Positions 1 through 6,207 of a stretch of 7,931 bases of DNA are shown piece by piece. Origin of the DNA: an uncultured Eubacteriales bacterium. Its GTDB lineage: Bacteria > Bacillota > Clostridia > Oscillospirales > Oscillospiraceae. Below the pieces are notes generated by a model that did no database searches, was not told where the DNA came from, and was given only the letters and a program-made list of their open reading frames with translations. Made by a program: the position numbers and the translations under genes. Every line of letters begins with the position of its first letter. Positions within the stretch are counted from its first letter, which is position 1. The DNA lies in NCBI GenBank assembly GCA_900555665.1, contig USLX01000079.1:1-7931 (forward strand), written 5' to 3'.

Positions 1-2
1 TA

Positions 3-37
3 TTAAAAACTTCCATTCCATGAATGAAAGTTTTTAA
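3..37. terminator. AT-rich bidirectional terminator hairpin
   Basis: The ten-base arms TTAAAAACTT (3-12) and AAGTTTTTAA (28-37) pair perfectly. After one C/A mismatch the helix continues as CATTC/GAATG (14-18/22-26) around a CAT loop. The A-run on one side and T-run on the other give a U-tract on either strand, so it could stop a plus-strand gene ending left of the window or back up the next hairpin for the minus-strand transporter. The stem is weak in GC, so efficiency is uncertain. Confidence 0.6.
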
Positions 38-58
38 TTGAATATCAGTATAAAACGT

Positions 59-93
59 ACCGCCCGCTGGATCAATCCGGCGGGCGGTCTTTT
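59..93. terminator. GC-rich terminator hairpin downstream of the minus-strand MATE gene
   Basis: ACCGCCCGCTGGAT (59-72) pairs with ATCCGGCGGGCGGT (75-88), a 14-base helix with one T-G wobble. On the plus strand it is followed by CTTTTGTTGTTTT. On the minus strand it is followed by ACGTTTTATA. It sits 40 bases past the stop of the minus-strand MATE gene and is the likely end of that transcript. The better T-tract is on the plus strand, which suggests that it also ends a gene lying outside the window to the left. Confidence 0.75.
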
Positions 94-128
94 GTTGTTT
101 TCTGCGGTGCCCCTGTCCGGCGGCAGAT

Positions 129-1475
129 TTAAAGACGATGTTCTTTCCGCTCCGCGCGTTGGAGCAAACAGAGATAAGCAAAGCAGAGCAGGATCTGCAG
201 CACCGTAGACATCGGCGTGGCCAGGCCGATGCGGAACAGGCTGGCGTCCGGCTGGCGGCTCATGAAAAACGAGACTGGAATCCGCACCAAAAACGCGCCC
301 GCAATGCCCTGGATCATAACGAACGTCGTCCGCCCCAGGCCTGAGAAATAGCCGATGAGGCAGAACAGGAAGCAGGTCAGGATGCAGTCGATGGCGTAAG
401 CCCGCAGGTAATCCGCCGCGGCGAGGATGACGGCCTGCTCATTGGCAAAGATCTGGGCGAGGAAGGCGCCGTGGAAAAACGAGACATAAAAAAGCAGGAG
501 GCTGGCCACCACGGAGGTCAGGATGCCGTAGCGCAGGGCCAGGCGGGCCCGCTCCGGCTTGTCTGCACCGATGTTCTGCGCAACGAAGGACGACATCGAC
601 TGCATGTAGGCGGAAGGCACCAGCATGATGAACGCGCAGATTTTCTCCGCCACGCCCATGCCTGCCGAGCAGGTCAGGCCGAGACCGTTGACAATTGCAA
701 GGATGACGGCGAAGGAGACACTGACGAGAAAGTCCTGCAGCGCCAACGGCACACCGATCCGGAGAATCGCGCCGATGCGCCCGCCGTCGAAGCGCACGTC
801 CTGCCGGGTCATGGTGAAGGGCAGCTTGCGCCGCGCAATGACCAGCGTCGAAATGACCACGCTCACAGCCTGCGCCGCAACCGTCGCCACGGCGGCGCCC
901 GCCGCACCCATGTGCAGCACGGCCACGCAAAGAAGGTCGCCCGCAATGTTCACCACGCAGGCGATGCCGACCGTAATGAGTGGCATTTTCGAGTCGCCGA
1001 CGCCGCGGAAGATACTGCCGAGCACATTGAAGGCCACGATGAACACCGTCCCGGCTGCGCAGATGCGGAGATACCCTACCGTCTCGCCGAAGGCCTCCGC
1101 CGGGGCCTGCATCAGCCGGGCAAGCGGCACGGCCAGTGCCAGCAACGCCGCCGTCAGCCCGACGCCCACGGCGGCGAAGAGCACCAGGCCGCTGCCGACG
1201 ATCTTTCCCGCTTCCTGCGGCCGTCCTTCCCCGATGCGCTGGCCGATGAGCACCGTAAGGCCCATGGCAAGGCTTGTGACGCCGAAGGTGACCATCTGCA
1301 TGAGCTGGCTGCCGGTGGAAACACCGGAGATGTCCGCTGTGTGGCCGAATTTCCCGACCACGAGCAGGTCTACCGCACCGTACATCGCCTGCAGAAGCAG
1401 CGCAAGCAGCACCGGGAATGCAAAACGAAGCAGCGGTGAGAGAATCTTGCCGCTGGTAAAGGAATTTTTCTCCAT
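129..1475 (-). CDS. MATE family efflux transporter (first of a divergent pair)
   Basis: 448-residue integral membrane protein, the usual length for bacterial MATE (NorM/DinF-like) exporters, which use a Na+ or H+ gradient to expel organic cations, drugs or metabolites from the cytoplasm. The chain is almost entirely hydrophobic helices, about 12, in two similar halves. Family-typical stretches are the N-terminal LLRFAFPVLLALLLQAMYGAVDLLVVG (about 15-41; in short FAFPVLL and VDLLVVG), RGVGDSK (157-163) after helix 4, NIAGD (176-180), and VAQNIGA (298-304) in the second half. The ATG is chosen because AGGAGG lies about seven bases upstream. A 17-base-spaced promoter lies about 110 bases upstream, leaving a leader of roughly 100 bases with a hairpin. 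It diverges from a second MATE gene and ends before a terminator. Substrate cannot be told from sequence. Family assignment is firm. Confidence 0.93.
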   Translation of the reverse strand: MEKNSFTSGKILSPLLRFAFPVLLALLLQAMYGAVDLLVVGKFGHTADISGVSTGSQLMQMVTFGVTSLAMGLTVLIGQRIGEGRPQEAGKIVGSGLVLFAAVGVGLTAALLALAVPLARLMQAPAEAFGETVGYLRICAAGTVFIVAFNVLGSIFRGVGDSKMPLITVGIACVVNIAGDLLCVAVLHMGAAGAAVATVAAQAVSVVISTLVIARRKLPFTMTRQDVRFDGGRIGAILRIGVPLALQDFLVSVSFAVILAIVNGLGLTCSAGMGVAEKICAFIMLVPSAYMQSMSSFVAQNIGADKPERARLALRYGILTSVVASLLLFYVSFFHGAFLAQIFANEQAVILAAADYLRAYAIDCILTCFLFCLIGYFSGLGRTTFVMIQGIAGAFLVRIPVSFFMSRQPDASLFRIGLATPMSTVLQILLCFAYLCLLQRAERKEHRL

Positions 1476-1515
1476 AGTTTCCTCCTGACAGATATAAAAA
1501 ATAGGCGGGACAGGA

Positions 1516-1541
1516 GTCCGGACAGACCCAGTCCGTCCGAC
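1516..1541 (-). promoter_or_regulatory. Hairpin in the leader of the minus-strand MATE mRNA
   Basis: On the minus strand GTCGGACGGAC pairs with GTCTGTCCGGAC around a three-base TGG loop: 11 pairs including one G-U, with one bulged G. It lies between the promoter and the ribosome binding site, inside the leader of about 100 bases. A T-run (TATTTTTTATAT) follows about 14 bases later, too far for a classic terminator, though a shifted GGAC/GTCC pairing (GGACTCCTGTCC) would bring a stem closer to it. It could be an attenuator or a structural leader element. No known riboswitch consensus was recognised. Confidence 0.4.
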
Positions 1542-1584
1542 ATCTTATCCAGCCAAATTTGTTGACCCTCCGATGAGTGTAGCG

Positions 1585-1613
1585 ATTGTAGCACACGGCC
1601 GGGGCAAAGTCAA
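1585..1613 (-). promoter_or_regulatory. Sigma-A promoter for the minus-strand MATE gene
   Basis: Minus strand: -35 TTGACT (1613-1608), 17-base spacer, -10 TACAAT (1590-1585). Both boxes are one or two bases from consensus with ideal spacing. The expected start is near 1578, leaving a leader of about 100 bases before the ATG. Confidence 0.8.
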
Positions 1614-1642
1614 GGCGCGGAAAAAATATTTCACAAAATCCC

Positions 1643-1670
1643 TTGAAAATTTTGAAAAATGGGCTATGAT
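1643..1670 (+). promoter_or_regulatory. Sigma-A promoter for the plus-strand MATE gene
   Basis: -35 TTGAAA (1643-1648), 16-base spacer, -10 TATGAT (1665-1670). Expected start is near 1677, about 40 bases ahead of the ATG at 1717. The -35 box overlaps a repeated TTGAAAA (1643-1649 and 1652-1658). The 29 bases between this -35 and that of the divergent promoter include the palindrome AAATATTT (1624-1631), a possible site for a shared regulator. Confidence 0.75.
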
Positions 1671-1716
1671 GAAAGAACTGTGTGCTTTTTGTTTGATTTT
1701 GAGAGGAGGAGATCCC

Positions 1717-3084
1717 ATGGCGAAGGCAGGACAGGGCGAGGTTGATCTGCTGCAGGGGCCGGTATTGGGCGGCATGCTGCGCTTTGCGCTCCCGATCATG
1801 GTCGGCACGCTGCTGCAGCAGCTCTATTCCATGGTGGACGCCGTCGTGCTCGGGCAGTTTGTGGGGAAGGCAGCGCTGGCCGCCGTCGGCGGATCGACGA
1901 TTGCGATCATCAATCTTCTTCTGAACTTCTTCGTGGGCCTCAGCAGCGGCGCGGCCATCGTCGTCTCGCAGCACCACGGTGCGCGCGAGCCGGAGCAGGT
2001 CAGCCGCGCGGTGCATACCTCGCTGCTGCTGGCCGTGGGCGTGGGCGCGCTTTTGACTGTGCTGGGAATCGCCACGTCGGAGCCACTTCTGACCGCGCTC
2101 GACACGCCGGCCGACACGATGGCCTACTCCCTGGACTATATGCGCTGGTATTACGTCGGGATGATCCCCTGCATGATCTACAACATGGGAAGCAGCGTGC
2201 TGCGCGCTGTGGGCGACAGCCGCAGACCGCTGTATTTTCTGATTCTCTGCACGGTGGTCAACACGGTGCTCGATCTATTGTTCGTGGCCGTGCTGAAGAT
2301 GGAAGTTGCAGGCGCAGCCATCGCAACCAGCCTCTCGCAGCTGATCTGCGCCGCCTTTGTGCTGCGTTCGCTCTCCCGGCGGCAGGACGCCTGCCGGCTG
2401 GAGCTGTCGAAGCTCCGCTCCGACCGGCCGCTGCTTTGGATGATGGTGCGCCTCGGCGTGCCTGCTGGGCTGCAGAGTATGCTTTATAACGTGACGAACG
2501 TCTATGTGCAGAAGGCCGTCAATCTGATGGGGACGGACACCGTCGCCGCCTGGTCAATCTGTGGGAAGGTGGACGGCGTATTCTGGCCGATCTCGGGCGC
2601 CATCGGCATTGCAGTGATGACCTTCGTCGGACAGAACTACGGCGCACGCAACAAAGCCCGCGTCCATGCGGGCATCCGCGCGGGGCTGGCGCTGCACGCG
2701 GGGATGTCGCTGTTTTTCTCGCTTGTGGTGGTCTCGCTGCGGCATTTCACGGCGCAGCTGTTCAGCACAGACGCCGAGGTGCTGCGGCAGGCAGAGCTGT
2801 TTGTGCTCTGTTTTTCGCCGTTTTACATTCTCTTCTCCGCCGTGGAGGTCTTTTCCTCCGTGATGCGCGGCGTGGGCAACGCGGTGAAGCCCGCGCTCAT
2901 CACCTTCTTCGGTGTCAGCGTACTGCGGATGGTGCTGCTGTTTGCGGTCACATTCCCGCACCCCAGCATCTATACGGTCTCCCTCTGCTACCCCACCACC
3001 TGGGTCGTTACCAGCCTGCTTTTCTTCCTCTATTACAAATTCGGCCACTGGATGCCGCAGTGGGAAGAATCGAGGTCCGATTGA
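1717..3084 (+). CDS. MATE family efflux transporter (second of a divergent pair)
   Basis: 455-residue membrane protein of the MATE family with about 12 hydrophobic helices, expected to export cationic compounds against a Na+ or H+ gradient. Visible family stretches are FALPIMVGTLLQQLYSMVD (23-41), LRAVGDSRRPL (162-172), FVGQNYGAR (303-311) and MRGVGNAVKP (383-392). The repeated placement of the GxGxxxxP-type segment in both halves fits the internal duplication of the fold. The reading frame is open from 1573, but the ATG at 1717 is chosen: AGGAGG (1704-1709) lies seven bases before it, and the promoter -10 box (1665-1670) lies inside the longer reading. It differs clearly from the divergent MATE protein, so this is not a recent duplication. 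Substrate is unknown. A strong terminator follows eight bases after the stop. Confidence 0.93.
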   Translation: MAKAGQGEVDLLQGPVLGGMLRFALPIMVGTLLQQLYSMVDAVVLGQFVGKAALAAVGGSTIAIINLLLNFFVGLSSGAAIVVSQHHGAREPEQVSRAVHTSLLLAVGVGALLTVLGIATSEPLLTALDTPADTMAYSLDYMRWYYVGMIPCMIYNMGSSVLRAVGDSRRPLYFLILCTVVNTVLDLLFVAVLKMEVAGAAIATSLSQLICAAFVLRSLSRRQDACRLELSKLRSDRPLLWMMVRLGVPAGLQSMLYNVTNVYVQKAVNLMGTDTVAAWSICGKVDGVFWPISGAIGIAVMTFVGQNYGARNKARVHAGIRAGLALHAGMSLFFSLVVVSLRHFTAQLFSTDAEVLRQAELFVLCFSPFYILFSAVEVFSSVMRGVGNAVKPALITFFGVSVLRMVLLFAVTFPHPSIYTVSLCYPTTWVVTSLLFFLYYKFGHWMPQWEESRSD

Positions 3085-3092
3085 TCGCCATT

Positions 3093-3122
3093 AAAAAAGC
3101 TCCCCAACGGGGAGCTTTTTTT
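3093..3122. terminator. Bidirectional intrinsic terminator between convergent genes
   Basis: AAAAAAGCTCCCC (3093-3105) and GGGGAGCTTTTTTT (3109-3122) form a perfect helix with an AAC loop. The T-run on the plus strand and the mirrored A-run give a U-tract in both directions, so it ends both the plus-strand MATE transcript (stop at 3084) and the minus-strand mnmA transcript (stop at 3151). Confidence 0.93.
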
Positions 3123-3150
3123 GTTTGGTTTTTTCCGCGCGGGAGCGGGT

Positions 3151-4212
3151 TTATTCCAGAACGCCGCCGCCGAGGACAACGTCGCCATCGTAAAAAACGG
3201 CAGCCTGGCCGGGGGTGATGGCGCGCTGCGGCTCGTCAAAGAGGATTTCCGCCCCGCCATCCAGCCGCGGTGTGACAGTGGCCGGCTGCTCGGTTTGCCG
3301 GTAGCGCACCTTGACGCGGCAGCGGATCGCCCCTTCAGGCGCCTGCCCGGAGATCCAGTTCACATCCGCCGCCGAAGCGTCGCGGCGGAAAAGCGCCTCC
3401 GACGGCCCGAGGACGACCGTGTTGTCCGCCGGGCAGATCTTGCAAACATAGGCCCGCTCGTTCTGCCCGAGGCCGAGGCCCCGGTGCTGGCCGATGGTAT
3501 AGTGAATAATGCCCTTGTGCCGGCCAAGAACGTTGCCGGACTCGTCGACGAAGTTGCCCGGCTGCGGCTGCTTGCCGGTATAGCGCGCGATGGCGGCGGC
3601 ATAGTCGCCGTCGGGGGCGAAGCAGATATCCTGGCTGTCGGGCTTTTCCGCGTTCACCAGCCCCCCGTCCTCCGCAAGCCTGCGCGCCTCGGGCTTGGAA
3701 TAACCGCCGAGGGGGAAGAGCGTGTGGGCCAGCTGCTCCTGCGTCATGGTGTAGAGCACATAGCTCTGATCCTTGGCGCCGTCGAGCGCCTTTTTGAGCA
3801 CAAATTTCCCGTCCTGCTCTTCAATGCGTGCATAATGCCCGGTCGCGACATGGTCGCAGCCGAGGATTTTGGCCCGCTCATAGAGGCGGTCAAACTTCAT
3901 ATAGCGATTGCAGTCGATGCAGGGGTTCGGCGTCCGCCCGGCTTCGTAGCTCTCAGCAAAGCGCCGGATGACCTTGTCCCGGAAATCCTCTGCAAAATTG
4001 AACACATAATACGGCATTCCGAGCCGGTAGGCCACGCTGCGCGCGTCCTCCACGTCATCAAGCGAGCAGCAGGTATGGCCCTTGGAAAGGCCGAGGTCTT
4101 CGTTGCCGTAGAGCTTCATGGTGCAGCCGATACAGGTATGGCCCTGCGCGGTTAAAAGCTGGGCCGCAACGCTGGAATCCACGCCGCCGCTCATTGCCAC
4201 CAAAATTTTCAT
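3151..4212 (-). CDS. mnmA: tRNA-specific 2-thiouridylase MnmA
   Basis: 353-residue cytoplasmic enzyme that adenylates and then thiolates C2 of the wobble uridine U34 in tRNAs for Lys, Glu and Gln. The sulfur comes ultimately from cysteine through a desulfurase relay. The N-terminal ATP-pyrophosphatase loop is SGGVDSS (8-14). The first catalytic region is TPNPCIDCN (94-102), where C101 aligns with the nucleophile C102 of the E. coli enzyme. The second cysteine is C197 in DSQDICF (192-198). Central and C-terminal beta-rich domains are present (IHYTIGQHRGLGLG, 236-249). C98 stands where many family members have aspartate, giving CxxC plus a third cysteine. The ATG overlaps the stop of pdxK as ATGA, and its ribosome site (GGAGGG) lies inside the pdxK end, so the two are translationally coupled. 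Confidence 0.96.
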   Translation of the reverse strand: MKILVAMSGGVDSSVAAQLLTAQGHTCIGCTMKLYGNEDLGLSKGHTCCSLDDVEDARSVAYRLGMPYYVFNFAEDFRDKVIRRFAESYEAGRTPNPCIDCNRYMKFDRLYERAKILGCDHVATGHYARIEEQDGKFVLKKALDGAKDQSYVLYTMTQEQLAHTLFPLGGYSKPEARRLAEDGGLVNAEKPDSQDICFAPDGDYAAAIARYTGKQPQPGNFVDESGNVLGRHKGIIHYTIGQHRGLGLGQNERAYVCKICPADNTVVLGPSEALFRRDASAADVNWISGQAPEGAIRCRVKVRYRQTEQPATVTPRLDGGAEILFDEPQRAITPGQAAVFYDGDVVLGGGVLE

Positions 4213-5048
4213 CGCGTTCCCTCCAGTCGGCGGAGCAGCCAGGGCAGCTCCGGTTCAAATTCCAGCCCGTACCAGTGCTTTGGGTCCTCCGCCGTACGCT
4301 CGGCGCAGCGCAGGGTATACTCTGCGGCGAGACGAACAGCCGGCTCGGCCTCCATGCCGCGAAGCAGCGCGCCGGTGAAGGCGGCAGCAAAGACGTCCCC
4401 CGTACCGTAGGCACAGCCGGGCAGCTTTTTATGCGAAAAGTAGTCGCTCCGTTCTCCCTTTTGCAGGAGCACGCCCGTTTTTCCGGGCTCCAGGCCCACG
4501 CCCGTGAGGATGACCGTCTGATCGGCGAAGGCTGCAGCGCCCGCAGCGAGGCGGGCGGCGTAGGCGCGATCCAGCGTTTCGCGGTACGGCAGGCCGGAGA
4601 GCAGCGCGGCCTCCGTCACGTTCGGAAGCAGATAATCCGCCTCGGCGCAGAGTGTCTTCATGGCAGCGGCAAAATTTTCGCCCAGCCCGGCATAAAGCCG
4701 CCCATCATCCGCCATGGCCGGATCCACAATCAAAAGGCCGCCGAGGGCCAAGCGGGAGTGGATCACGGCCCGCACAGCCTCGACCTGCTCTGCCGAGGCG
4801 AGATAGCCGGTATAGATCGCAGAAAAGGTCAGCTCCTCCGCCTCCCAGTGATGCAGGATGGCAGGCAGGTCGTCCGTGAGGTCGCGGAAGGTGTAGCCCC
4901 GGAAGCGGCCCGTATGCGTGGAGAGCACCGCCGTTGGCAGCACAGCCGTCTCGTGTCCGCAGGCGGACAGAATCGGCAGCGCCACGGTCAGCGAACACTG
5001 GCCGACGCAGGAAATGTCTTGGATGGTCAAAATTCTTTGATATGCCAT
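4209..5048 (-). CDS. pdxK: Pyridoxal/pyridoxamine kinase (PLP salvage)
   Basis: 279-residue ribokinase-fold kinase that phosphorylates B6 vitamers (pyridoxal, pyridoxamine or pyridoxine) to supply PLP. The N-terminus ILTIQDISCVGQCSL (6-20) and STHTGR (43-48) are typical of the pyridoxamine kinase branch in Firmicutes. VDPAM (108-112) and LPNVTEA (141-147) are further family blocks. YGTGDVF (214-220) carries the anion hole and the catalytic base D218. The frame is open up to 5141, but the ATG at 5048 is preferred: GGAG lies about seven bases before it, and the 31 extra codons do not resemble the family and run into the cysK terminator. It lies downstream of that terminator, overlaps mnmA by four bases, and has no clear promoter of its own. 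The choice of pdxK over pdxY as a name is a convention. Confidence 0.92.
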   Translation of the reverse strand: MAYQRILTIQDISCVGQCSLTVALPILSACGHETAVLPTAVLSTHTGRFRGYTFRDLTDDLPAILHHWEAEELTFSAIYTGYLASAEQVEAVRAVIHSRLALGGLLIVDPAMADDGRLYAGLGENFAAAMKTLCAEADYLLPNVTEAALLSGLPYRETLDRAYAARLAAGAAAFADQTVILTGVGLEPGKTGVLLQKGERSDYFSHKKLPGCAYGTGDVFAAAFTGALLRGMEAEPAVRLAAEYTLRCAERTAEDPKHWYGLEFEPELPWLLRRLEGTR

Positions 5049-5131
5049 GGTCTTGCTCCGTAAGGGCAGCGGCGCGGAAGGATACCGGCATGTTTTTCCG
5101 GATCTGTCGGTCAAACCGTGCGGCACTGCCG
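5049..5131 (-). other. pdxK upstream stretch without a recognisable promoter
   Basis: Between the cysK terminator and pdxK the minus strand shows TTGACC (5114-5109) but no -10 box at 16-18 bases. TATCCT (5084-5079) is 24 bases away. CCGG...CCGG and GGCAGTGCC offer only short pairings. Either a weak or atypical promoter lies here, or pdxK-mnmA depends partly on read-through. Confidence 0.3.
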
Positions 5132-5174
5132 AAAAAATCATTTGCCGCTATTTTATCACAAATAGCGGCAAATG
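5132..5174 (-). terminator. Strong intrinsic terminator after cysK
   Basis: Minus strand: CATTTGCCGCTATTT (5174-5160) and AAATAGCGGCAAATG (5153-5139) form a perfect 15-base-pair helix with a six-base GTGATA loop, followed by ATTTTTTC (5138-5131). It begins 30 bases past the cysK stop. No T-run follows on the plus strand, so it acts in one direction, closing the metY-cysK unit ahead of pdxK. Confidence 0.93.
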
Positions 5175-5203
5175 ACAGTACCAATTTGAGATTATTTTGC
5201 GGT

Positions 5204-6136
5204 TCAGTCGGCAAACAGGGGCGTCGACAGATAGCGGTCACCGGTATCCGGCAAGAGAACGACGATGGTCTTGCCGGCATTGCCGGGCTGGCGGGCCAGC
5301 TCGATGGCGGCATGGAGCGCCGCGCCGGAAGAGATGCCGACCAGCACGCCCTCAGTCTTGCCGACGAGCTTTCCGGTTGCAAAGGCGTCCTCGTTGCTGA
5401 CGGGGCGAATTTCATCGTAGACCGTGGTGTCCAGCACGTCGGGGACGAAGCCCGCGCCGATCCCCTGGATCTTATGCGGCCCGGCCACACCTGTGGAAAG
5501 GACGGCCGAGGTCTTCGGCTCAACGGCAACGATCTTGACAGACGGATTTTTAGACTTCAAAAACCGCCCCACGCCGGTGATGGTGCCGCCGGTGCCGACA
5601 CCAGCAACAAAGTAGTCGACCTTACCGTCGGTATCGGCCCAGATCTCAGGGCCGGTCGTCTCAAAGTGTGCCTTCGGGTTCGCAGGGTTCACAAACTGGC
5701 CGGGGATGAAGCTGTTTGGAATCTCTTTTGCCAGCTCGTCCGCCTTTGCAATCGCTCCCTTCATGCCCTTCGCCCCTTCGGTCAGGACAAGCTCGGCGCC
5801 ATAGGCGCGCATCAGCTGGCGGCGCTCGACGGACATTGTCTCCGGCATGACGATGATGATGCGATAGCCGCGCGCGGCGGCCACGGAGGCCAGGCCGATA
5901 CCGGTGTTGCCGGAAGTCGGCTCGATGATGACCGAGCCCTCTTTCAAAAGCCCCTTGGCCTCGGCATCATCGATCATGGCGCGGGCCACGCGGTCTTTGA
6001 CGGAACCGGCAGGATTGAAATATTCGAGCTTGGCGAGGATTTTCGCCTTCAGATCCAATTTCTTCTCAATATGCGTGAGCTCCAGAAGCGGCGTCTTGCC
6101 GATGAGCTGATCTGCGGATGTATAGATATGAGACAT
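5204..6136 (-). CDS. cysK: Cysteine synthase A (O-acetylserine sulfhydrylase)
   Basis: 310-residue PLP enzyme of fold type II that converts O-acetyl-L-serine and sulfide to L-cysteine in the cytoplasm. The PLP lysine is K47 in NPAGSVKDR (41-49). TSGNTG (74-79) binds the substrate carboxylate. GTGGT (181-185) is the PLP phosphate cradle. HKIQGIGAGF (221-230) and GISSGAA (267-273) are further hallmarks, the latter contacting the pyridine nitrogen. Length and the C-terminus DTGDRYLST fit CysK well, and no regulatory CBS domain is present, so cystathionine beta-synthase is excluded. Start: ATG with GGAGG about seven bases upstream. It follows metY after 71 bases without a terminator and is probably co-transcribed. 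No serine acetyltransferase gene (cysE) lies in the window. Confidence 0.96.
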   Translation of the reverse strand: MSHIYTSADQLIGKTPLLELTHIEKKLDLKAKILAKLEYFNPAGSVKDRVARAMIDDAEAKGLLKEGSVIIEPTSGNTGIGLASVAAARGYRIIIVMPETMSVERRQLMRAYGAELVLTEGAKGMKGAIAKADELAKEIPNSFIPGQFVNPANPKAHFETTGPEIWADTDGKVDYFVAGVGTGGTITGVGRFLKSKNPSVKIVAVEPKTSAVLSTGVAGPHKIQGIGAGFVPDVLDTTVYDEIRPVSNEDAFATGKLVGKTEGVLVGISSGAALHAAIELARQPGNAGKTIVVLLPDTGDRYLSTPLFAD

Positions 6137-6151
6137 GATGTTACCTCCGAA

Positions 6152-6178
6152 ATAATTCGTTCAATTTCATAATTCGTT
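6152..6178 (-). repeat. Direct repeat just upstream of the cysK ribosome site
   Basis: The ten-base unit AACGAATTAT (minus strand) occurs at 6178-6169 and again at 6161-6152, a 17-base period, directly before the cysK GGAGG. It could be a tandem protein site or an mRNA element, or chance in an AT-rich gap. No good promoter could be built around it. Confidence 0.45.
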
Positions 6179-6207
6179 GACGATCAATGGCGCGGTGTTG
6201 ACAAAAA

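Noticed and set aside
471..1488. Plus-strand frames of 322 and 287 codons opposite the minus-strand MATE gene
   Set aside because: They are antisense shadows of a clear membrane protein gene, with low-complexity Arg/His/Gly composition and no ribosome site.
1573..1716. Longer N-terminus for the plus-strand MATE protein
   Set aside because: The promoter -10 box (1665-1670) lies within this extension, and a strong ribosome site precedes the ATG at 1717.
439..2016. 525-codon minus-strand frame across both MATE genes and their gap
   Set aside because: It overlaps two well-supported genes out of frame, is rich in Arg/Gly/Ala/His as GC-rich shadow frames are, and shows no family motif.
3121..4155. 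344-codon plus-strand frame opposite mnmA
   Set aside because: It begins inside the terminator T-run and is the antisense shadow of mnmA, which has all catalytic motifs.
5049..5141. Upstream start for pdxK giving 310 residues
   Set aside because: It begins inside the cysK terminator hairpin. The ATG at 5048 has a ribosome site and matches the family start.
4934..6172. 412-codon plus-strand frame opposite cysK and pdxK
   Set aside because: It crosses the cysK terminator and two real genes in antisense, and no known motif is visible.
6178..6205. Two TTGAC-type -35-like boxes on the plus strand between cysK and metY
   Set aside because: No -10 box lies at a workable distance, and a plus-strand transcript here would only run antisense into metY.
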